A stretch of 64,000 bases of DNA. It comes from Frateuria_A sp051900415. Its GTDB lineage: Bacteria; Pseudomonadota; Gammaproteobacteria; Xanthomonadales; Rhodanobacteraceae. Where the stretch lies: contig NZ_JBHZGL010000006.1 of the NCBI RefSeq assembly GCF_051900415.1, positions 124,001 through 188,000 of the forward strand, read 5' to 3'. Position 1 is the stretch's first letter. The number at the start of each line of letters is the position of its first letter. Positions 8,824 to 24,471 of this stretch are shown here, in pieces. The notes below the pieces were generated by a model that saw only the letters and a program-made list of their open reading frames with translations, searched no databases and was not told the origin of the DNA. The translations under genes and the position numbers were made by a program.

Positions 8824-9365
8824 CGCTTGCATGCGAGTTCGGTCTGCAGTGTGAGAAAGGCGCGACGCAGGCGGGATTTGACCGTGCCCAGCGGCATGTC
8901 CAGTTCGTTGGCGATTGCCTGTTGGCTCTTGGCTTCGAAGTACGACATGTGAATCAACCGTGCCTGGATGTCAGGCAGCTGCTGGACGGCCTGCCGCAGG
9001 TTGGCTTCTTCCGCATACGTTTCGGTACCGGCTGGCCGCGTGTCGTCGACGTTACCGTCCAGCTCGTCGACATATTGTTGAGCGTGGTACCAGCCGGGCT
9101 CGCTGCGTACGCGGTCGATGTGAAGATTGCGCGCGATGCGAAACAGCCACGTGCACAAGCTGCTGCGTCCGGCGTCATATTGATGGGCCCGCTGCCAGAC
9201 GCGCAGCAGCGCCTCCTGGGTGAGCTCCTCGGCCATCCCGCTGCCCACGCCCATGCCGAGCAGGTAGCGCCGCACGCGCGGCGCGAAATGGTCATAGATG
9301 CGCATGAAGCTGTCGCGATCGCGGCAGCGGGCGACCGCCTCCATCTGGGCAGTCCAGTCGTGCAT
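8820..9365 (-). CDS. ECF sigma factor, RpoE/ECF11-like (copy 2)
   Basis: An ECF sigma factor paralogous to the one at 1251-1883. Region 2 has RDSFMRIYDHFAPRVRRYLLG and WLFRIARNLHIDRVR; region 4 has QQAIANELDMPLGTVKSRL. It precedes and overlaps its ChrR partner. The start is uncertain. ATG 9365 gives 181 aa beginning MHDWTAQMEAV. The frame is open to an ATG at 9542, and weak similarity to copy 1 extends upstream of 9365, so a longer protein is possible. The gene lies directly downstream of treY on the same strand, and no separate promoter was recognised. Confidence 0.82.
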   Translation of the reverse strand: MHDWTAQMEAVARCRDRDSFMRIYDHFAPRVRRYLLGMGVGSGMAEELTQEALLRVWQRAHQYDAGRSSLCTWLFRIARNLHIDRVRSEPGWYHAQQYVDELDGNVDDTRPAGTETYAEEANLRQAVQQLPDIQARLIHMSYFEAKSQQAIANELDMPLGTVKSRLRRAFLTLQTELACKR

Positions 9366-9547
9366 CGCGGGGCTGGCTGGGTTCTGCAAAGCGGTCGCAG
9401 CCTCAAAACGCGTGTCGTCGCGGTGGGTCGGAAGGCGTCCATCGTCGTTCGCGCAGCCAAGGGTCGTCCCGCATACGCCTTGGGCGTGCCAATGGATGCA
9501 TGCACGCGTCGAATCCCGGGTGCGGTCACCACCCGCTTGCACTGACC

Positions 9548-12229
9548 TCAGGAACCAAGCGGTTCCAGTACTGCCACCGGCAAGGGCATCAACCAGGCCG
9601 ACGGGTCGCTCTCCTGCGGCAGGCTCAGCTCAGCGGTGCCCAGCACGTTGCGGTAGCGGCCGGCGGCCATACCGCGCAGGTGCGAGCCCGTCGGCAGCAA
9701 GGCATGGGTCGCGCGGGCGTTCCAGGAGGGCGACGAGGTATCGAGCAGCACACCGCCGGTGTGGCGAAGCACGACGATGATGATCGCCGAGCCGTCGAGT
9801 TGGCGTTGAAATGCCAGCACGCGGTCGCTCGGTGTGCCTTCCGCGGTTTCCACGGCGAGCGCCGTGTAGCTGCCGCGTGCGAACACGGCGGGATGGCGCG
9901 CGCGCAGCTGCAGCAGTTCCCGAATCAGGCGCTGCTTCAGGCGACCATCGCGCCAGCCACTCAGGAGGGTGTCCCACGAGGCCGCCCCGGCCAGGCCCGC
10001 ACGCCGCGCGTCGAAATCGACCGGGCTTCGGTTGTCCGGGTCAACAAGACTGAAGTCCCAGCATTCCGTGCCCTGGTAGGTGTCGGGCACGCCGGGCGTG
10101 GTCAGTCGCAGCGCGGTCTGCACCAGGCTGTTGGCGGCGCCCGCGGCTGCGATGCGCTGCACGAAGGCGTGCAGTTCGCCGGCGAAGCCGTGGGCCGGGG
10201 CCAGCATTGCGGTCAGGAACGCGTCGCAGGCGTCCTCGTACGGCTCGTTGGGACGGCTCCAGCGCGAACGGCGCTTGGCCTCGCGCAGTGCCTTGCGCTG
10301 CCACTGGGCCACGCGTGCGCGGAAGGCCTCGAGGCCCTCGCGATCGTCCGGCGCGAGCGTCAGCGGCCAGGCGCCGAGCAGGGTCTGGTAGAGCATGTAC
10401 TCGTCGGCGGGGGACGGCGCCGGTGCGCCGTCGATGGCGGTGCGCAGGTGGCCGTTGCGCTCGCGCCAGCGCTCGACCGTGCTGGCCCAGTGCGGCACCA
10501 CGGCCGCCTGCGAGAGCACCGCCAGGCGGGCACGGGCGTCCTCGCCCCGCTTGTGGTCGTGGGTCGCGGTGGCCAGCAGGTTGTGCGGGTAGTCGCGTGC
10601 GCGCTCGGCGCACAACGCGTGGAAGGTGGGGATGTCCAGCGCCAGGTGGCCGGGGTCGGCGCCCACCTCGTTGCGCGAGAGCAGCCGTCCGTAGCGATAG
10701 CAGGCGGTGTCCTCCACTGCCTTGGCGGCCATCGGCGAGGTGGCCTGCTGGAAGATCCGCATCGCCCGCTCGCGGGCCTGCCGCACGCGTCCCGGCGGCA
10801 AGCCGCGCGGCGCCTGCCCGCCGAGCCAGGCGGCCACTTCGGCCAGCAGTTCGCGATCCTCGATGCGCACGTGGTGGCGGGCGCGTGCATAGGCCTGCTG
10901 GAACACCGCCTCGTCGACCGCATCGCGGCCCAGGCCGCCGGCGTAGGTGCGGTACACCGGGAAGTGCACCAGCAGCTCGACCAGCACGCGGCGGATCGCC
11001 GGCAGGCTGACGTCGCGGGTTGAGACGTCGGCGCGCGCGGCGTCGAACAGGGCACGCGCGGTGCGGTCCAGTTCGGCCTCGAAGCTGTCGACCAGGATCT
11101 GCCGACGCGCCGCGCGCGCCACCGTCGCGAAGTCGGCGCGCTCGCCGCTGATCGCCTGCCACAGTTCGGTCAGCATGGCCTCGCCGGCGCCGTCGTGCAT
11201 CAGTGCGCCGACCTGGTCCATGAATTCGTAGCCAGTGGTGCCGTCCATGCGCCAGTCCGGGCGCAGGCGCTCGCCTTCGGCCAGGATTTTTTCCACCACC
11301 AGGTACGCCGGCCCGCGCGGCGCGCCGGCCGGACGCTGCCGCTGCAGGCGGCGCAGTCGATGGCGCAACTGGCGGCAATAGCGGTGCGGATCGGCCAGGC
11401 CGTCGACGTGGTCAACGCGCAGGCCGTCGATCAGGCCTTCGGCGTAGAGGCGGAACACCAGTGCATGGCTGTCCTCGAACACGCGCGTGCGATCCATGCG
11501 CAGGCCGACCAATTCGTTGATGTCGAAAAAGCGCCGGTAATCGATCATGTCGTTGGCGAGCTTCCACAGCGCCAGGCGGTAGTGCTGCTGTTCCAGCAGG
11601 GCGTGCAGTTGGCCGAAGCCCGCCTCGCGCGTGGCGTCGTGCGCCGACAGCACCCGCGAGGGCTCCCCTGCCCTGCGCAGCGCCTCGATCGACGGTGGCG
11701 CGAGCGGCAACGGGTTGTCGTGCACGCGCAAGACGTAGTTCCCGCCCTCATGACCAAGCCGGACGTCGCCGTCGCGCAGCGCCTGTGCGTAGGGCTTGCC
11801 CAGGATGGGCAGCAGCACGTGTCCGCGCACCAGCGGATCGGGGCTGCGCCAGTCGATGTCGAAGTAGCCGGCGTAGGCGCTGGCGCGGCCATGGCACAGG
11901 ACATCCATCCACCAGGCGTTGCCGGGACCGGCGAACATGTGGTTCGGGACGATGTCCAGCACCAGACCCATGCCGCGCGCGCGCAGCGCCTGCACCAGCC
12001 GTTGCAGCGCCGGTTCGCCGCCGAGTTCGGGGTTGACCCGGTGGTAGTCGATGACGTCGTAGCCGTGGTTCGAACCGGGGCGCGCGGTGAACAGCGGCGA
12101 GGCGTAGAGGTGGCTCACACCCAGGTCGGCGTAGTAGTCGACCTGCGCGGCGGCATCGTCGAGGGTGAAGCCGGCATGCAGTTGCAGGCGCGCGAGAGCG
12201 CGCGGCGGGCTGGGCACGCGGTCGTTCAC
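9548..12229 (-). CDS. treY: Maltooligosyl trehalose synthase
   Basis: TreY, a GH13 enzyme that isomerises the reducing-end linkage of malto-oligosaccharides to alpha,alpha-1,1, giving maltooligosyltrehalose for TreZ. It is 893 aa from a GTG at 12229. The frame continues further upstream only by running through intergenic repeat palindromes, so the longer ORF is rejected. Visible motifs include LQLHAGFTLDDAAAQVDYYA and SHLYASPLFTA at the N-terminus, DIVPNHM, the nucleophile region GLRVDHVDGLADP, the acid/base region VEKILAEGE, and TATHDHKRGED near the third acidic site. It is the last gene of the seven-gene glycan cluster. Confidence 0.92.
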   Translation of the reverse strand: MNDRVPSPPRALARLQLHAGFTLDDAAAQVDYYADLGVSHLYASPLFTARPGSNHGYDVIDYHRVNPELGGEPALQRLVQALRARGMGLVLDIVPNHMFAGPGNAWWMDVLCHGRASAYAGYFDIDWRSPDPLVRGHVLLPILGKPYAQALRDGDVRLGHEGGNYVLRVHDNPLPLAPPSIEALRRAGEPSRVLSAHDATREAGFGQLHALLEQQHYRLALWKLANDMIDYRRFFDINELVGLRMDRTRVFEDSHALVFRLYAEGLIDGLRVDHVDGLADPHRYCRQLRHRLRRLQRQRPAGAPRGPAYLVVEKILAEGERLRPDWRMDGTTGYEFMDQVGALMHDGAGEAMLTELWQAISGERADFATVARAARRQILVDSFEAELDRTARALFDAARADVSTRDVSLPAIRRVLVELLVHFPVYRTYAGGLGRDAVDEAVFQQAYARARHHVRIEDRELLAEVAAWLGGQAPRGLPPGRVRQARERAMRIFQQATSPMAAKAVEDTACYRYGRLLSRNEVGADPGHLALDIPTFHALCAERARDYPHNLLATATHDHKRGEDARARLAVLSQAAVVPHWASTVERWRERNGHLRTAIDGAPAPSPADEYMLYQTLLGAWPLTLAPDDREGLEAFRARVAQWQRKALREAKRRSRWSRPNEPYEDACDAFLTAMLAPAHGFAGELHAFVQRIAAAGAANSLVQTALRLTTPGVPDTYQGTECWDFSLVDPDNRSPVDFDARRAGLAGAASWDTLLSGWRDGRLKQRLIRELLQLRARHPAVFARGSYTALAVETAEGTPSDRVLAFQRQLDGSAIIIVVLRHTGGVLLDTSSPSWNARATHALLPTGSHLRGMAAGRYRNVLGTAELSLPQESDPSAWLMPLPVAVLEPLGS

Positions 12230-12297
12230 GGCGAGGCCCTTGGACTTCGCTTCGCCACGCCCGGGGCGAACGGAGTCGGAAGCCCCGCGATGTGAAG

Positions 12298-12405
12298 CCC
12301 TCTCCCCTCCGGGGAGAGGGTTTGGGTGAGGGGCTGCGCTTGCGCGGAGCCTTGCAGGTAAGACCTCCCCCTCGCCCCAGCCCTCTCCCCCGACGGGGGA
12401 GAGGG
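12298..12405. repeat. Inverted pair of CCCTCTCCCC repeat palindromes
   Basis: Two hairpin-forming copies lie between treY and malQ. One is at 12298-12320 (10-base arms, TCC loop) and the other at 12381-12405 (11-base arms, GAC loop). Each is accompanied by a GGTGAGGGGCTG/CTCGCCCCAG tail in opposite orientation, so they form a BIME-like doublet. The palindrome class is common between genes in Xanthomonadales. Confidence 0.75.
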
Positions 12406-12428
12406 AGTCAAGGCGTGCGGTCGCGCGC

Positions 12429-14528
12429 TCACGGCGCGTTGTTTCGCGCCGCGGCCACGGCAGCACAGCATGCCTGCGCCACCGGACCATCGAACAGCAG
12501 CGCGGCTGACTCCGGCAATCGGCGGCGCCAGTTGGGATGCAGCGCGTCGGTCGGGCCCGGCAAGTTCGGCTGTTCCGGCAACGCCAGCAGGTCCTCGGCT
12601 GGAACGATGACCAGCGGCGCCGGCGCCCGCGCCACGTGGCCCGCGGCCGCGATGGCCACCGGCGTCACGTCTTCCGGCGAGGGTGGCCGGTTCTCGTCCG
12701 GTGAGCCGCCGGCATCCTGCGCCGCACCGGACGCGCACAGCGCGCGCCACAGTCGATCGCGATCGAGCGCGCGCGCGGCGATTTCGTCCACACCCGGCTC
12801 GGCCAGGCCCGCGCGGGCGCGCCATGCGATGTCGCGCCCGCTCCACCAGCCGGCCACGGTCGCCACGTCATGCGTCGAGGTGGTCGCCATCGCCTCGGGC
12901 GACCAGTGCTTCGGCGCGATGAAACCGCGGTCGGCCGCGCGCTCGAACCACAGCACGCGGATGCCCAGCACACCCGCCTCGCCAAGGCGCTGGCGGAAGT
13001 CGGCGGGCACGGTGCCCAGGTCTTCGCCGATGACGATTGCCCGGTTGCGATGCGATTCGATCGCGAGCAGCCGCAGCATGTCCTCGATCGGATAGCGCAC
13101 GTAGGCGCCCTCGGTCGCGCCGTGGCCATGCGGTACCAGCCACAGCCGCTTGAGGCCCAGCACGTGGTCGATGCGCACGCCGCCGGCATGCGCGAGCGCA
13201 GTGCGCAGCATCGCGAGATAGCCGGCATAGCCACTGCGCTTGAGGCCCGCCGGAGAGAAGGTGGTCAGGCCCCAGTCCTGCCCGTTGCGGTTGAGCAGGT
13301 CCGGCGGCGCGCCGACCGACAGGCCGTGCAGCAACTCGCCCTGGTGGCTCCAGGCCTGGCTGCCGCCGGGGTCCGTGCCGACCGCCAGGTCCGAAATCAA
13401 ACCGATCGCCATGCCCGAGGCGCGCGCCGTGTGCTGCGCGTCTTCCAGCCCGCGCATCGCCAGCCACTGCAGGAACGCGTGGAAGGCCACCTCGCGGCTG
13501 TGCTCGCGCGCGAAGGTCGCCACCGCAGGGCCGGCCGGGTCGTGGTATTCGGCCGGCCAGGCCTGCCAGCCGCCGGGCATGTCGTGCGCGCGGAAGTGCA
13601 CCTGCAACGCCTCGAACCGCGCATGGCGCTCGAGCGCCTCGCCCTGTGCCTTGCGGAAAGCGCACAGCGCCTGGGTCAGCTTGGAGTCGGCGGTGGACCA
13701 TTCGAACAGCGTGCGCAGCAGCGTCATGCGCGCGCGCGCCGCCCGTGGCCAGTCGATCAGTTCGAGCCATTCGAGCTCGGCCAGTTCCTGGCGCAGGTTG
13801 TGTGCGTCGATGACCGTGCGCAGCGCCGAGGCGCCGCCCACGCGCCCGGGGTCGACGTACAGCGGGTTGAGGAACAGCCGGCTGGATGGCGCATATGGGC
13901 TGTAGCGCTCGGGCGCCGCGGCGAACAACGCATGCACCGGGCTGATCGCCAGCGCGTCGGCGCCGCGCGTGGCGGCCGCGCGGGCGCACTGTTCCAGCGC
14001 GGTGAAGTCGCCGATGCCGCCATCGCCCGGCCGACGCAGGCTCGACAGTTGCACGGCCACGCCCCAGGGGCGGCTGCGCGCGCCGGCGATGTCGCCCACG
14101 CCGAACGCGCGCGCCGGGGCGACGGCGAGCGTGCATTCGTCCTCGCCCAGCAGCAGGCGGTAGTAACCGGGTATCGCGGGCACGCGCAGCATGCGTTCGT
14201 CCGCCGCCAGGGTGCCCTCGTCGACCGGACTGCCCTGCTCGTCTTCCATGCGGTAATGGCGCAGCGCGTGGGCAGGCGGCAATGCAATGGAGCCACCGGC
14301 GTCGGCCACCAGCAGGCGCGGCAGCTGGGCTCCTTCGCGCTCGCGGCGCAACCGGTCGAGGCTGTCGTCGATGTCGCCTTCGTTCGCGCACGGCAGGCCG
14401 AGCGCATCGAGCACGGCGCGCAGCGTGGGCGGCGCTACCTCCTGCGGGCGGTCGTTGGCATCGCGCCAGTGCACGTCGACGCCGGCCTGCCCGGCAAGCT
14501 CGGCGAGGCGGGCGTCGAGGTCGCTCAC
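12429..14528 (-). CDS. malQ: 4-alpha-glucanotransferase (amylomaltase)
   Basis: MalQ of family GH77, 699 aa. It disproportionates short malto-oligosaccharides and so supplies or recycles chains for TreY, GlgX and GlgB. Typical motifs are RPWGVAVQLSSLR and GIGDF near the start of the catalytic domain, NPLYVDPG, the nucleophile region VRIDHVLGLKRLWLVP, the acid/base region VIGEDLGTVP, and TTSTHDVATVAGWW carrying the third carboxylate. The N-terminal 150 residues form the variable MalQ N-domain. It is separated from treZ by 151 bases of repeat DNA, and from treY by another repeat doublet, so it may be transcribed with both but is not translationally coupled. Confidence 0.93.
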   Translation of the reverse strand: MSDLDARLAELAGQAGVDVHWRDANDRPQEVAPPTLRAVLDALGLPCANEGDIDDSLDRLRREREGAQLPRLLVADAGGSIALPPAHALRHYRMEDEQGSPVDEGTLAADERMLRVPAIPGYYRLLLGEDECTLAVAPARAFGVGDIAGARSRPWGVAVQLSSLRRPGDGGIGDFTALEQCARAAATRGADALAISPVHALFAAAPERYSPYAPSSRLFLNPLYVDPGRVGGASALRTVIDAHNLRQELAELEWLELIDWPRAARARMTLLRTLFEWSTADSKLTQALCAFRKAQGEALERHARFEALQVHFRAHDMPGGWQAWPAEYHDPAGPAVATFAREHSREVAFHAFLQWLAMRGLEDAQHTARASGMAIGLISDLAVGTDPGGSQAWSHQGELLHGLSVGAPPDLLNRNGQDWGLTTFSPAGLKRSGYAGYLAMLRTALAHAGGVRIDHVLGLKRLWLVPHGHGATEGAYVRYPIEDMLRLLAIESHRNRAIVIGEDLGTVPADFRQRLGEAGVLGIRVLWFERAADRGFIAPKHWSPEAMATTSTHDVATVAGWWSGRDIAWRARAGLAEPGVDEIAARALDRDRLWRALCASGAAQDAGGSPDENRPPSPEDVTPVAIAAAGHVARAPAPLVIVPAEDLLALPEQPNLPGPTDALHPNWRRRLPESAALLFDGPVAQACCAAVAAARNNAP

Positions 14529-14568
14529 AGTCGACCCCGCTCCGGGTCGCGGTCCTTGCAGACGACGC

Positions 14569-14655
14569 GGTCGCGCCCGAGGGCGCTCCTACAGGGATGG
14601 GGATGTCGCGGGGTCACGTTACCTCGCGGGTCGCGCACAGGGTGCGCTCCTACAG
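14569..14655. repeat. Two direct copies of the GGTCGCGC-CGCTCCTACAG repeat
   Basis: Two imperfectly palindromic elements in the same orientation, at 14569-14594 and 14629-14655, fill the malQ-treZ gap. Both end in GCGCTCCTACAG. Perfect relatives of the same family occur as an inverted pair at 24372-24446 and singly at 47248-47272. Confidence 0.8.
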
Positions 14656-14679
14656 GGGCGCGGGGGATGAGGGTGAAAC

Positions 14680-16445
14680 TCATGCCGAAGGTTCCAGGCA
14701 GACCAGGGTGCAGGCGGGATCGAGGCGGCCTTCGGCCAAGGCGGCGATCGCCGACGCCTCGCCGTGTAACCATCGCGCATCGGGTGTTGGCTTGGCGTCG
14801 ACGTCGGCTGCACGCTCGCCCAGGTTGCAGTAGACATGCAGGCGCGCGTCGCCGAGTTGCCAATGCGCCTGCAGCGCATGCTCGCCGAGGGCCCGCGCAC
14901 CCAACGGTCGTGCCTGCTCCAGGCGTGGCATCAGGTACTGCCGCCGTTGCACCAGCAGCAGGCGGACCAGAGTGAGCCGGGCGAGGCCTTCTGCGCTGCC
15001 TGCTTCGGTGGTGTCCAGCGTGGATCGTTCGAAGGTGGCCGGGGCATTCGGATCGGGCACGTCGCCCTTGCCGTGGCTTTCGAAGTCGGCGAACTCTTTC
15101 CGCCGACCCTCGCGCACGGCCGTGCGCAACTCCTCGGTCTGCTGGTCGGTAAAGAACAGGAACGGCCGGCGGCTGCCCCATTCCTCGCCCATGAACAACA
15201 TCGGCACGGAAGGGGTCAGCAGCAGCAAGGCGAGCGCCGCCTCCAGGAGCTTCGGCTCGACCAGTTCGGCGAGCCGTTCGCCCAGGGCGCGATTGCCGAC
15301 CTGGTCGTGGTTCTGCAGGAACTCGACGAAGCACGACGGGCTCAGGTGGCCGCTCGGTTCGCCGCGGGGCTTGCCGCGCATCGGCTCGCCCTGCCAGGCA
15401 AATCCCTCGCCCAGGCACCGCACCAGCCTGCCCGTGGGGTCGTCGGCATAGGCGCCGTAGTACCCGGCGCGCTCGCCGGTGAGCATCACGTGCAGCGCGT
15501 TATGGAAATCGTCGTTCCACTGCGCGTCGAAGCGGTGTGGCCCGAGCAGGTGCGCCTGGTTGGCCTCGTTCTCCAGGATCAGGTGCACCTGCCGCCCGTC
15601 CATCGCGGCCCGCACGCGGGCGGCCAGCGAGAGCAGCCAGGCCGGGTTGTGCAGCGCATGCACCGCGTCCAGGCGCAGGCCGTCGAAGCGGTATTCCTCC
15701 AGCCAGTAGAGCGCGTTGTGCACGAAGAAGTCGCCCACCGGCGGCTGTGCCACGTCGATCGCGGCACCCCAAGGCGTCGAGGGGCCGTCCTTGCGGAAGA
15801 ACGGCGAGGCGTAGGCGCCCAGGTAATTCCCGTCCGGACCGAAGTGGTTGTAGACCACGTCCAGGATCATCACCAGCCCCAGCCCGTGCGCCGCGTCGAC
15901 CAGCGCCTTGAGTTCGTCGGGCGTGCCGTAGGCCGCCGCCGGGGCGAACGGCAGCACGCCGTCGTAGCCCCAGTTCCGCTCGCCGGGAAACTGCGCGATC
16001 GGCATCAGTTCGATCGCGGTGACGCCGAGCGCGTGCAGGCGCGGCAGCATGGCCTGCACGCCGCGGAAGCCGCCGCAGGCGCCCACGTGCAGCTCGTAGA
16101 TCACCGCCTCGTGCCATGGCCGCCCGCGCCAGTCGCCGTGCTGCCATTCGAATGCCACGGGGTCGACCACGACGCTGGCGCCGTGTACGTCGCCGCCCTG
16201 CTGCAGCCGCGAGGCCGGGTCGGGCACGCGCAGATCCTTGCCGACGTGGAAGCGATAGCGGGTGCCGGGCGGCGCCTCCGCAAGGCACTCGTGCCAGCCG
16301 TCGTCCAGCGTGCGCATCGGCTGCGTTCCGCCCTGCCCGAGCTCCAGTTGCACCTGCACGACGTCAGGCGCCCACAGCCGGAAGCGCGTACGTCCATCGC
16401 CTTGCAGTTCGGCGCCGTAAGGCATGGCGTGGCGGAAGCGCCCGC

Positions 16446-16449
<4 letters not shown>
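14680..16449 (-). CDS. treZ: Malto-oligosyltrehalose trehalohydrolase
   Basis: TreZ, a GH13 hydrolase that releases trehalose from the maltooligosyltrehalose made by TreY. It is 589 aa. A CBM48-like N-terminal domain (FRLWAPDVVQVQLEL) precedes the barrel, with GYDGVLPFAP and DVVYNHFGPDGNYL. The catalytic nucleophile region is GLRLDAVHALHN, the acid/base region LILENEANQ and the third acid FLQNHDQVGNRALGERL. These last signatures are TreZ-specific. Its ATG overlaps the glgX stop by 4 bases (ATGA), so translation of the two is probably coupled. Confidence 0.93.
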
Positions 16450-18557
<2,108 letters not shown>

Positions 18558-18600
18558 CAGATGCTCCGCTTTGTGGCGCGGGTGTGCCGGGCTGAGGCAA

Positions 18601-18780
18601 GGCTTCCCCCATCCGCCCTTCGGGCACCTTCCCCCGCGGGCGGGGGAAGGATCGGCTTTGGTGAGGTGCGGCCCTGGGCTCGTCGGCTTGCAGGCAGTTG
18701 GGGGATCGGTTGCCGTGAGGCCCGGTAGTGAGCCTTCCCCCGTTCCACGGGGGAAGGTGCCGACAGGCGGATAGGGGTGG
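18601..18780. repeat. Inverted pair of CTTCCCCC repeat elements
   Basis: Two copies of a longer palindromic element in opposite orientation between glgB and glgX. The left copy spans 18601-18650 (GGCTTCCCCCATCCGCCCTT and a GGGGGAAGG palindrome). The right copy spans about 18731-18780. A near-identical doublet lies upstream of folD at 33796-33953. Confidence 0.8.
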
Positions 18781-18819
18781 ACGGAGCGCGATACCCCACG
18801 CCGCAGGCAGCCCCTGCGC

Positions 18820-20990
18820 TCATGCCCGATCCGCCAGGTAGATCAACGTAGCCAGGGGCGGCAGCGAAAGCGCCAGCGAGTGCGATTGCCCATGGACCGG
18901 CACCGGCTCCGCCTGCGCCTCGTCCTGCCCCACGCCGGAGCCGCCGTAGCGGGCATCGTCGCTGTTGATCGCCAGCTCCCAGCGGCCTTCGCGCGGCACG
19001 CCGATGCGGTAGTCATGCAGCGGCGTCGGCGTGAGGTTGCTCACCACCAGCGCCGGGCGCGCGCCCTCGGCGAAGCGCAGCCAGGCGAACACGCTGTTGC
19101 CCGCGTCGTCGCCGATGGCCCAGCGGAAGCCGCGCGGATCGCCGTCCCACGCGTGCAGTGCCGGCTCGCGCGCGAGCAGATGGTTGAGGTCGCGCAGCAG
19201 TTGCTGCACGCCGCGGTGGCGCGGATCGTCCAGCAGGTGCCACGGCAGCTGCGCGTCATGGTTCCACTCGGTCGGCTGCGCCAGTTCGCCGCCGGCGAAC
19301 AACAGCTTCTTGCCCGGATGGGCCCACATGAAGCCGTAGTAGGCGCGCAGGTTGGCGAAGCGCTGCCAGTCGTCGCCCGGCATGCGGCCGAGCAACGACC
19401 GCTTGCCGTGCACGACCTCGTCGTGCGAGAGCGGCAGCACGTAATGCTCCGAATATGCGTACACCATCGAGAACGTCATCTCGTGGTGGTGCCAGCGCCG
19501 ATGGATCGGATCGCGCGACATGTACTCGAGCGTGTCGTGCATCCAGCCCATGTTCCACTTGTAGTCGAAGCCCAGGCCGCCGTCGGTGGGCGCGCGGGTG
19601 ACTCCCGGCCAGGCGGTCGATTCCTCGGCGATGGTGAGCACGCCCGGATGCCGCTGGTGCACGACCGTGTTGAAGCGCTTGAGGAAGGTGATCGATTCGA
19701 GGTTCTCGCGCCCGCCGTGGATATTGGGCACCCATTCGCCGTGCTTGCGGCTGTAGTCGCGATAGAGCATCGAGGCGACCGCGTCCACGCGCAGGCCGTC
19801 GATGTGGAAGCGCTCGAGCCAGGCCAGCGCGCTGCCGATCAGGAAGCCGGAAACCTCGTTGCGGCCCAGGTTGTAGATGAGCGTGTTCCAGTCCTGGTGG
19901 AAACCCTCGCGCGGGTCGGCGTGTTCGTACAGCGCGGTGCCGTCGAAGCGGGCCAGGCCGTGCACGTCGGTGGGAAAGTGTGCGGGCACCCAGTCGACGA
20001 TCACGCCCAGCCCCGCCTCGTGGCAGCGGTCGACGAAACGCGCGAACGCCTCGGGCGGGCCGAAGCGCGCGGTCGGTGCGTACTGGCCCAGCGGCTGGTA
20101 GCCCCATGAGCCGCCGAACGGGTGCTCGGCGACCGGCAGCAGCTCGAGGTGGGTGAAGCCCATGCCGACCAGATAGGGAATCAGGCGTTCGGCCAGGCCG
20201 TCCCAGCCGGGGGATTCGCCCTGCTCGTCGCGCCACCAGGAACCGGCGTGCAGCTCGTAGATCGACAGCGGCGCATCGAGCCGCTGGCGCATGGCGCGTT
20301 CGGCCATCCAGGCGTGGTCGGTCCAGCGGAACGGCGCATCGGGTGCGACCACCGAGGCGGTCGCCGGCGGCGGCTCGGTCGCCAGCGCTACCGGGTCGGC
20401 CTTCTGCTGCACCGAGAAGTCCGCGCCGAGGATCTCGTACTTGTAGCGCGCGCCGGCGCGCAGGCCCGGCACGAACAGCTCCCACACCCCATGCGGCAGG
20501 CGCACGCGCATCGGGTGGCGGCGCCCGTCCCACTGGTTGAAGTCGCCGACCACGCTGACCCGCCGCGCGTTCGGCGCCCATACGGCAAAGCGTACGCCCG
20601 GCACGCCGTCGCGCTCGACCGGGTGCGCACCGAGCTGACGCCATAGCTCCGGGTGCTGGCCCTGTGCGAGCAGGTCCAGGTCGTGGTCATCGAGCAGGGT
20701 GCCGAAGGCGTAGGGATCGTCCAGCTCCTGCGCCGCCGTCGGCCAGTGCACGCGCAGGCGATAGCCGCCCTCGCCCGGCACCGGGCCGGCGAACAGACCA
20801 TCGGCCACGGGTTCGAGCGGGCCGAGGACCTGGCCCTGGCGGTCGATCGCCTCGACACCGTGCGCGCCCGGCTGCAGCGTGCGCACCACGCGCTGGCCAT
20901 CGACCTGATGCGGTCCGAGCACCGCGAACGGATCGGCATGGCGCGCCTGCAGCAGCGCGTCGACGGCACCGGGATCGGGACGCCAGCGGC

Positions 20991-20994
<4 letters not shown>
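18820..20994 (-). CDS. glgB: 1,4-alpha-glucan branching enzyme
   Basis: GlgB, which introduces alpha-1,6 branches into glycogen or GlgE-made glucan; 724 aa, a normal two-N-domain form. It begins at a GTG (20994) whose GTGA overlaps the treS stop; the same frame remains open far upstream through treS, which is a shadow. N-terminal CBM48-type domains (HADPFAVLGPH; FAVWAPNARRVSVVGDFNQWDG) are followed by the GH13 barrel with the nucleophile region HIDGLRVDAVASMLYRDYS, the acid/base region TIAEESTAWPGVT and the third acid LPLSHDEVVHGKRS. The coupling to treS-maltokinase fits the GlgE route, where GlgE elongates and GlgB branches. Confidence 0.95.
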
Positions 20995-24293
<3,299 letters not shown>

Positions 24294-24371
24294 GCGGGGA
24301 TCCTTCTTGCACTTCGCTGCCATGGGGCGGCGCTCCCGCGTGCGGGCATCGCGTCCCGAGGCTGCCCTCTC

Positions 24372-24446
24372 CTGTAGGAGCGCCCTTGGGCGCGACCGTC
24401 ATGCCACGCCCGTGCCCCGCGGTCGCGCCCAAGGGCGCTCCTACAG
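24372..24446. repeat. Perfect 26-base inverted repeat pair
   Basis: The arms at 24372-24397 and 24421-24446 are exact reverse complements over 26 bases, separated by 23 bases, in the treS-glgE gap. Each arm is itself a near-palindrome of the GTAGGAGCGC...GCGCGACC type. Transcribed, the whole element would form a long stem that could act as a processing or attenuation point between glgE and treS. Confidence 0.85.
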
Positions 24447-24471
24447 GGGGCGTGTCGTGCCTGGCGGGCGC

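Noticed and set aside
12230..12490. Upstream extension of treY to an ATG at 12490
   Set aside because: The added 87 codons read through two repeat palindromes and into the end of malQ; GTG 12229 begins the TreY family sequence.
12870..14975. 701-codon open frame on the plus strand opposite malQ
   Set aside because: The same kind of antisense shadow, continuing into repeat DNA without a domain.
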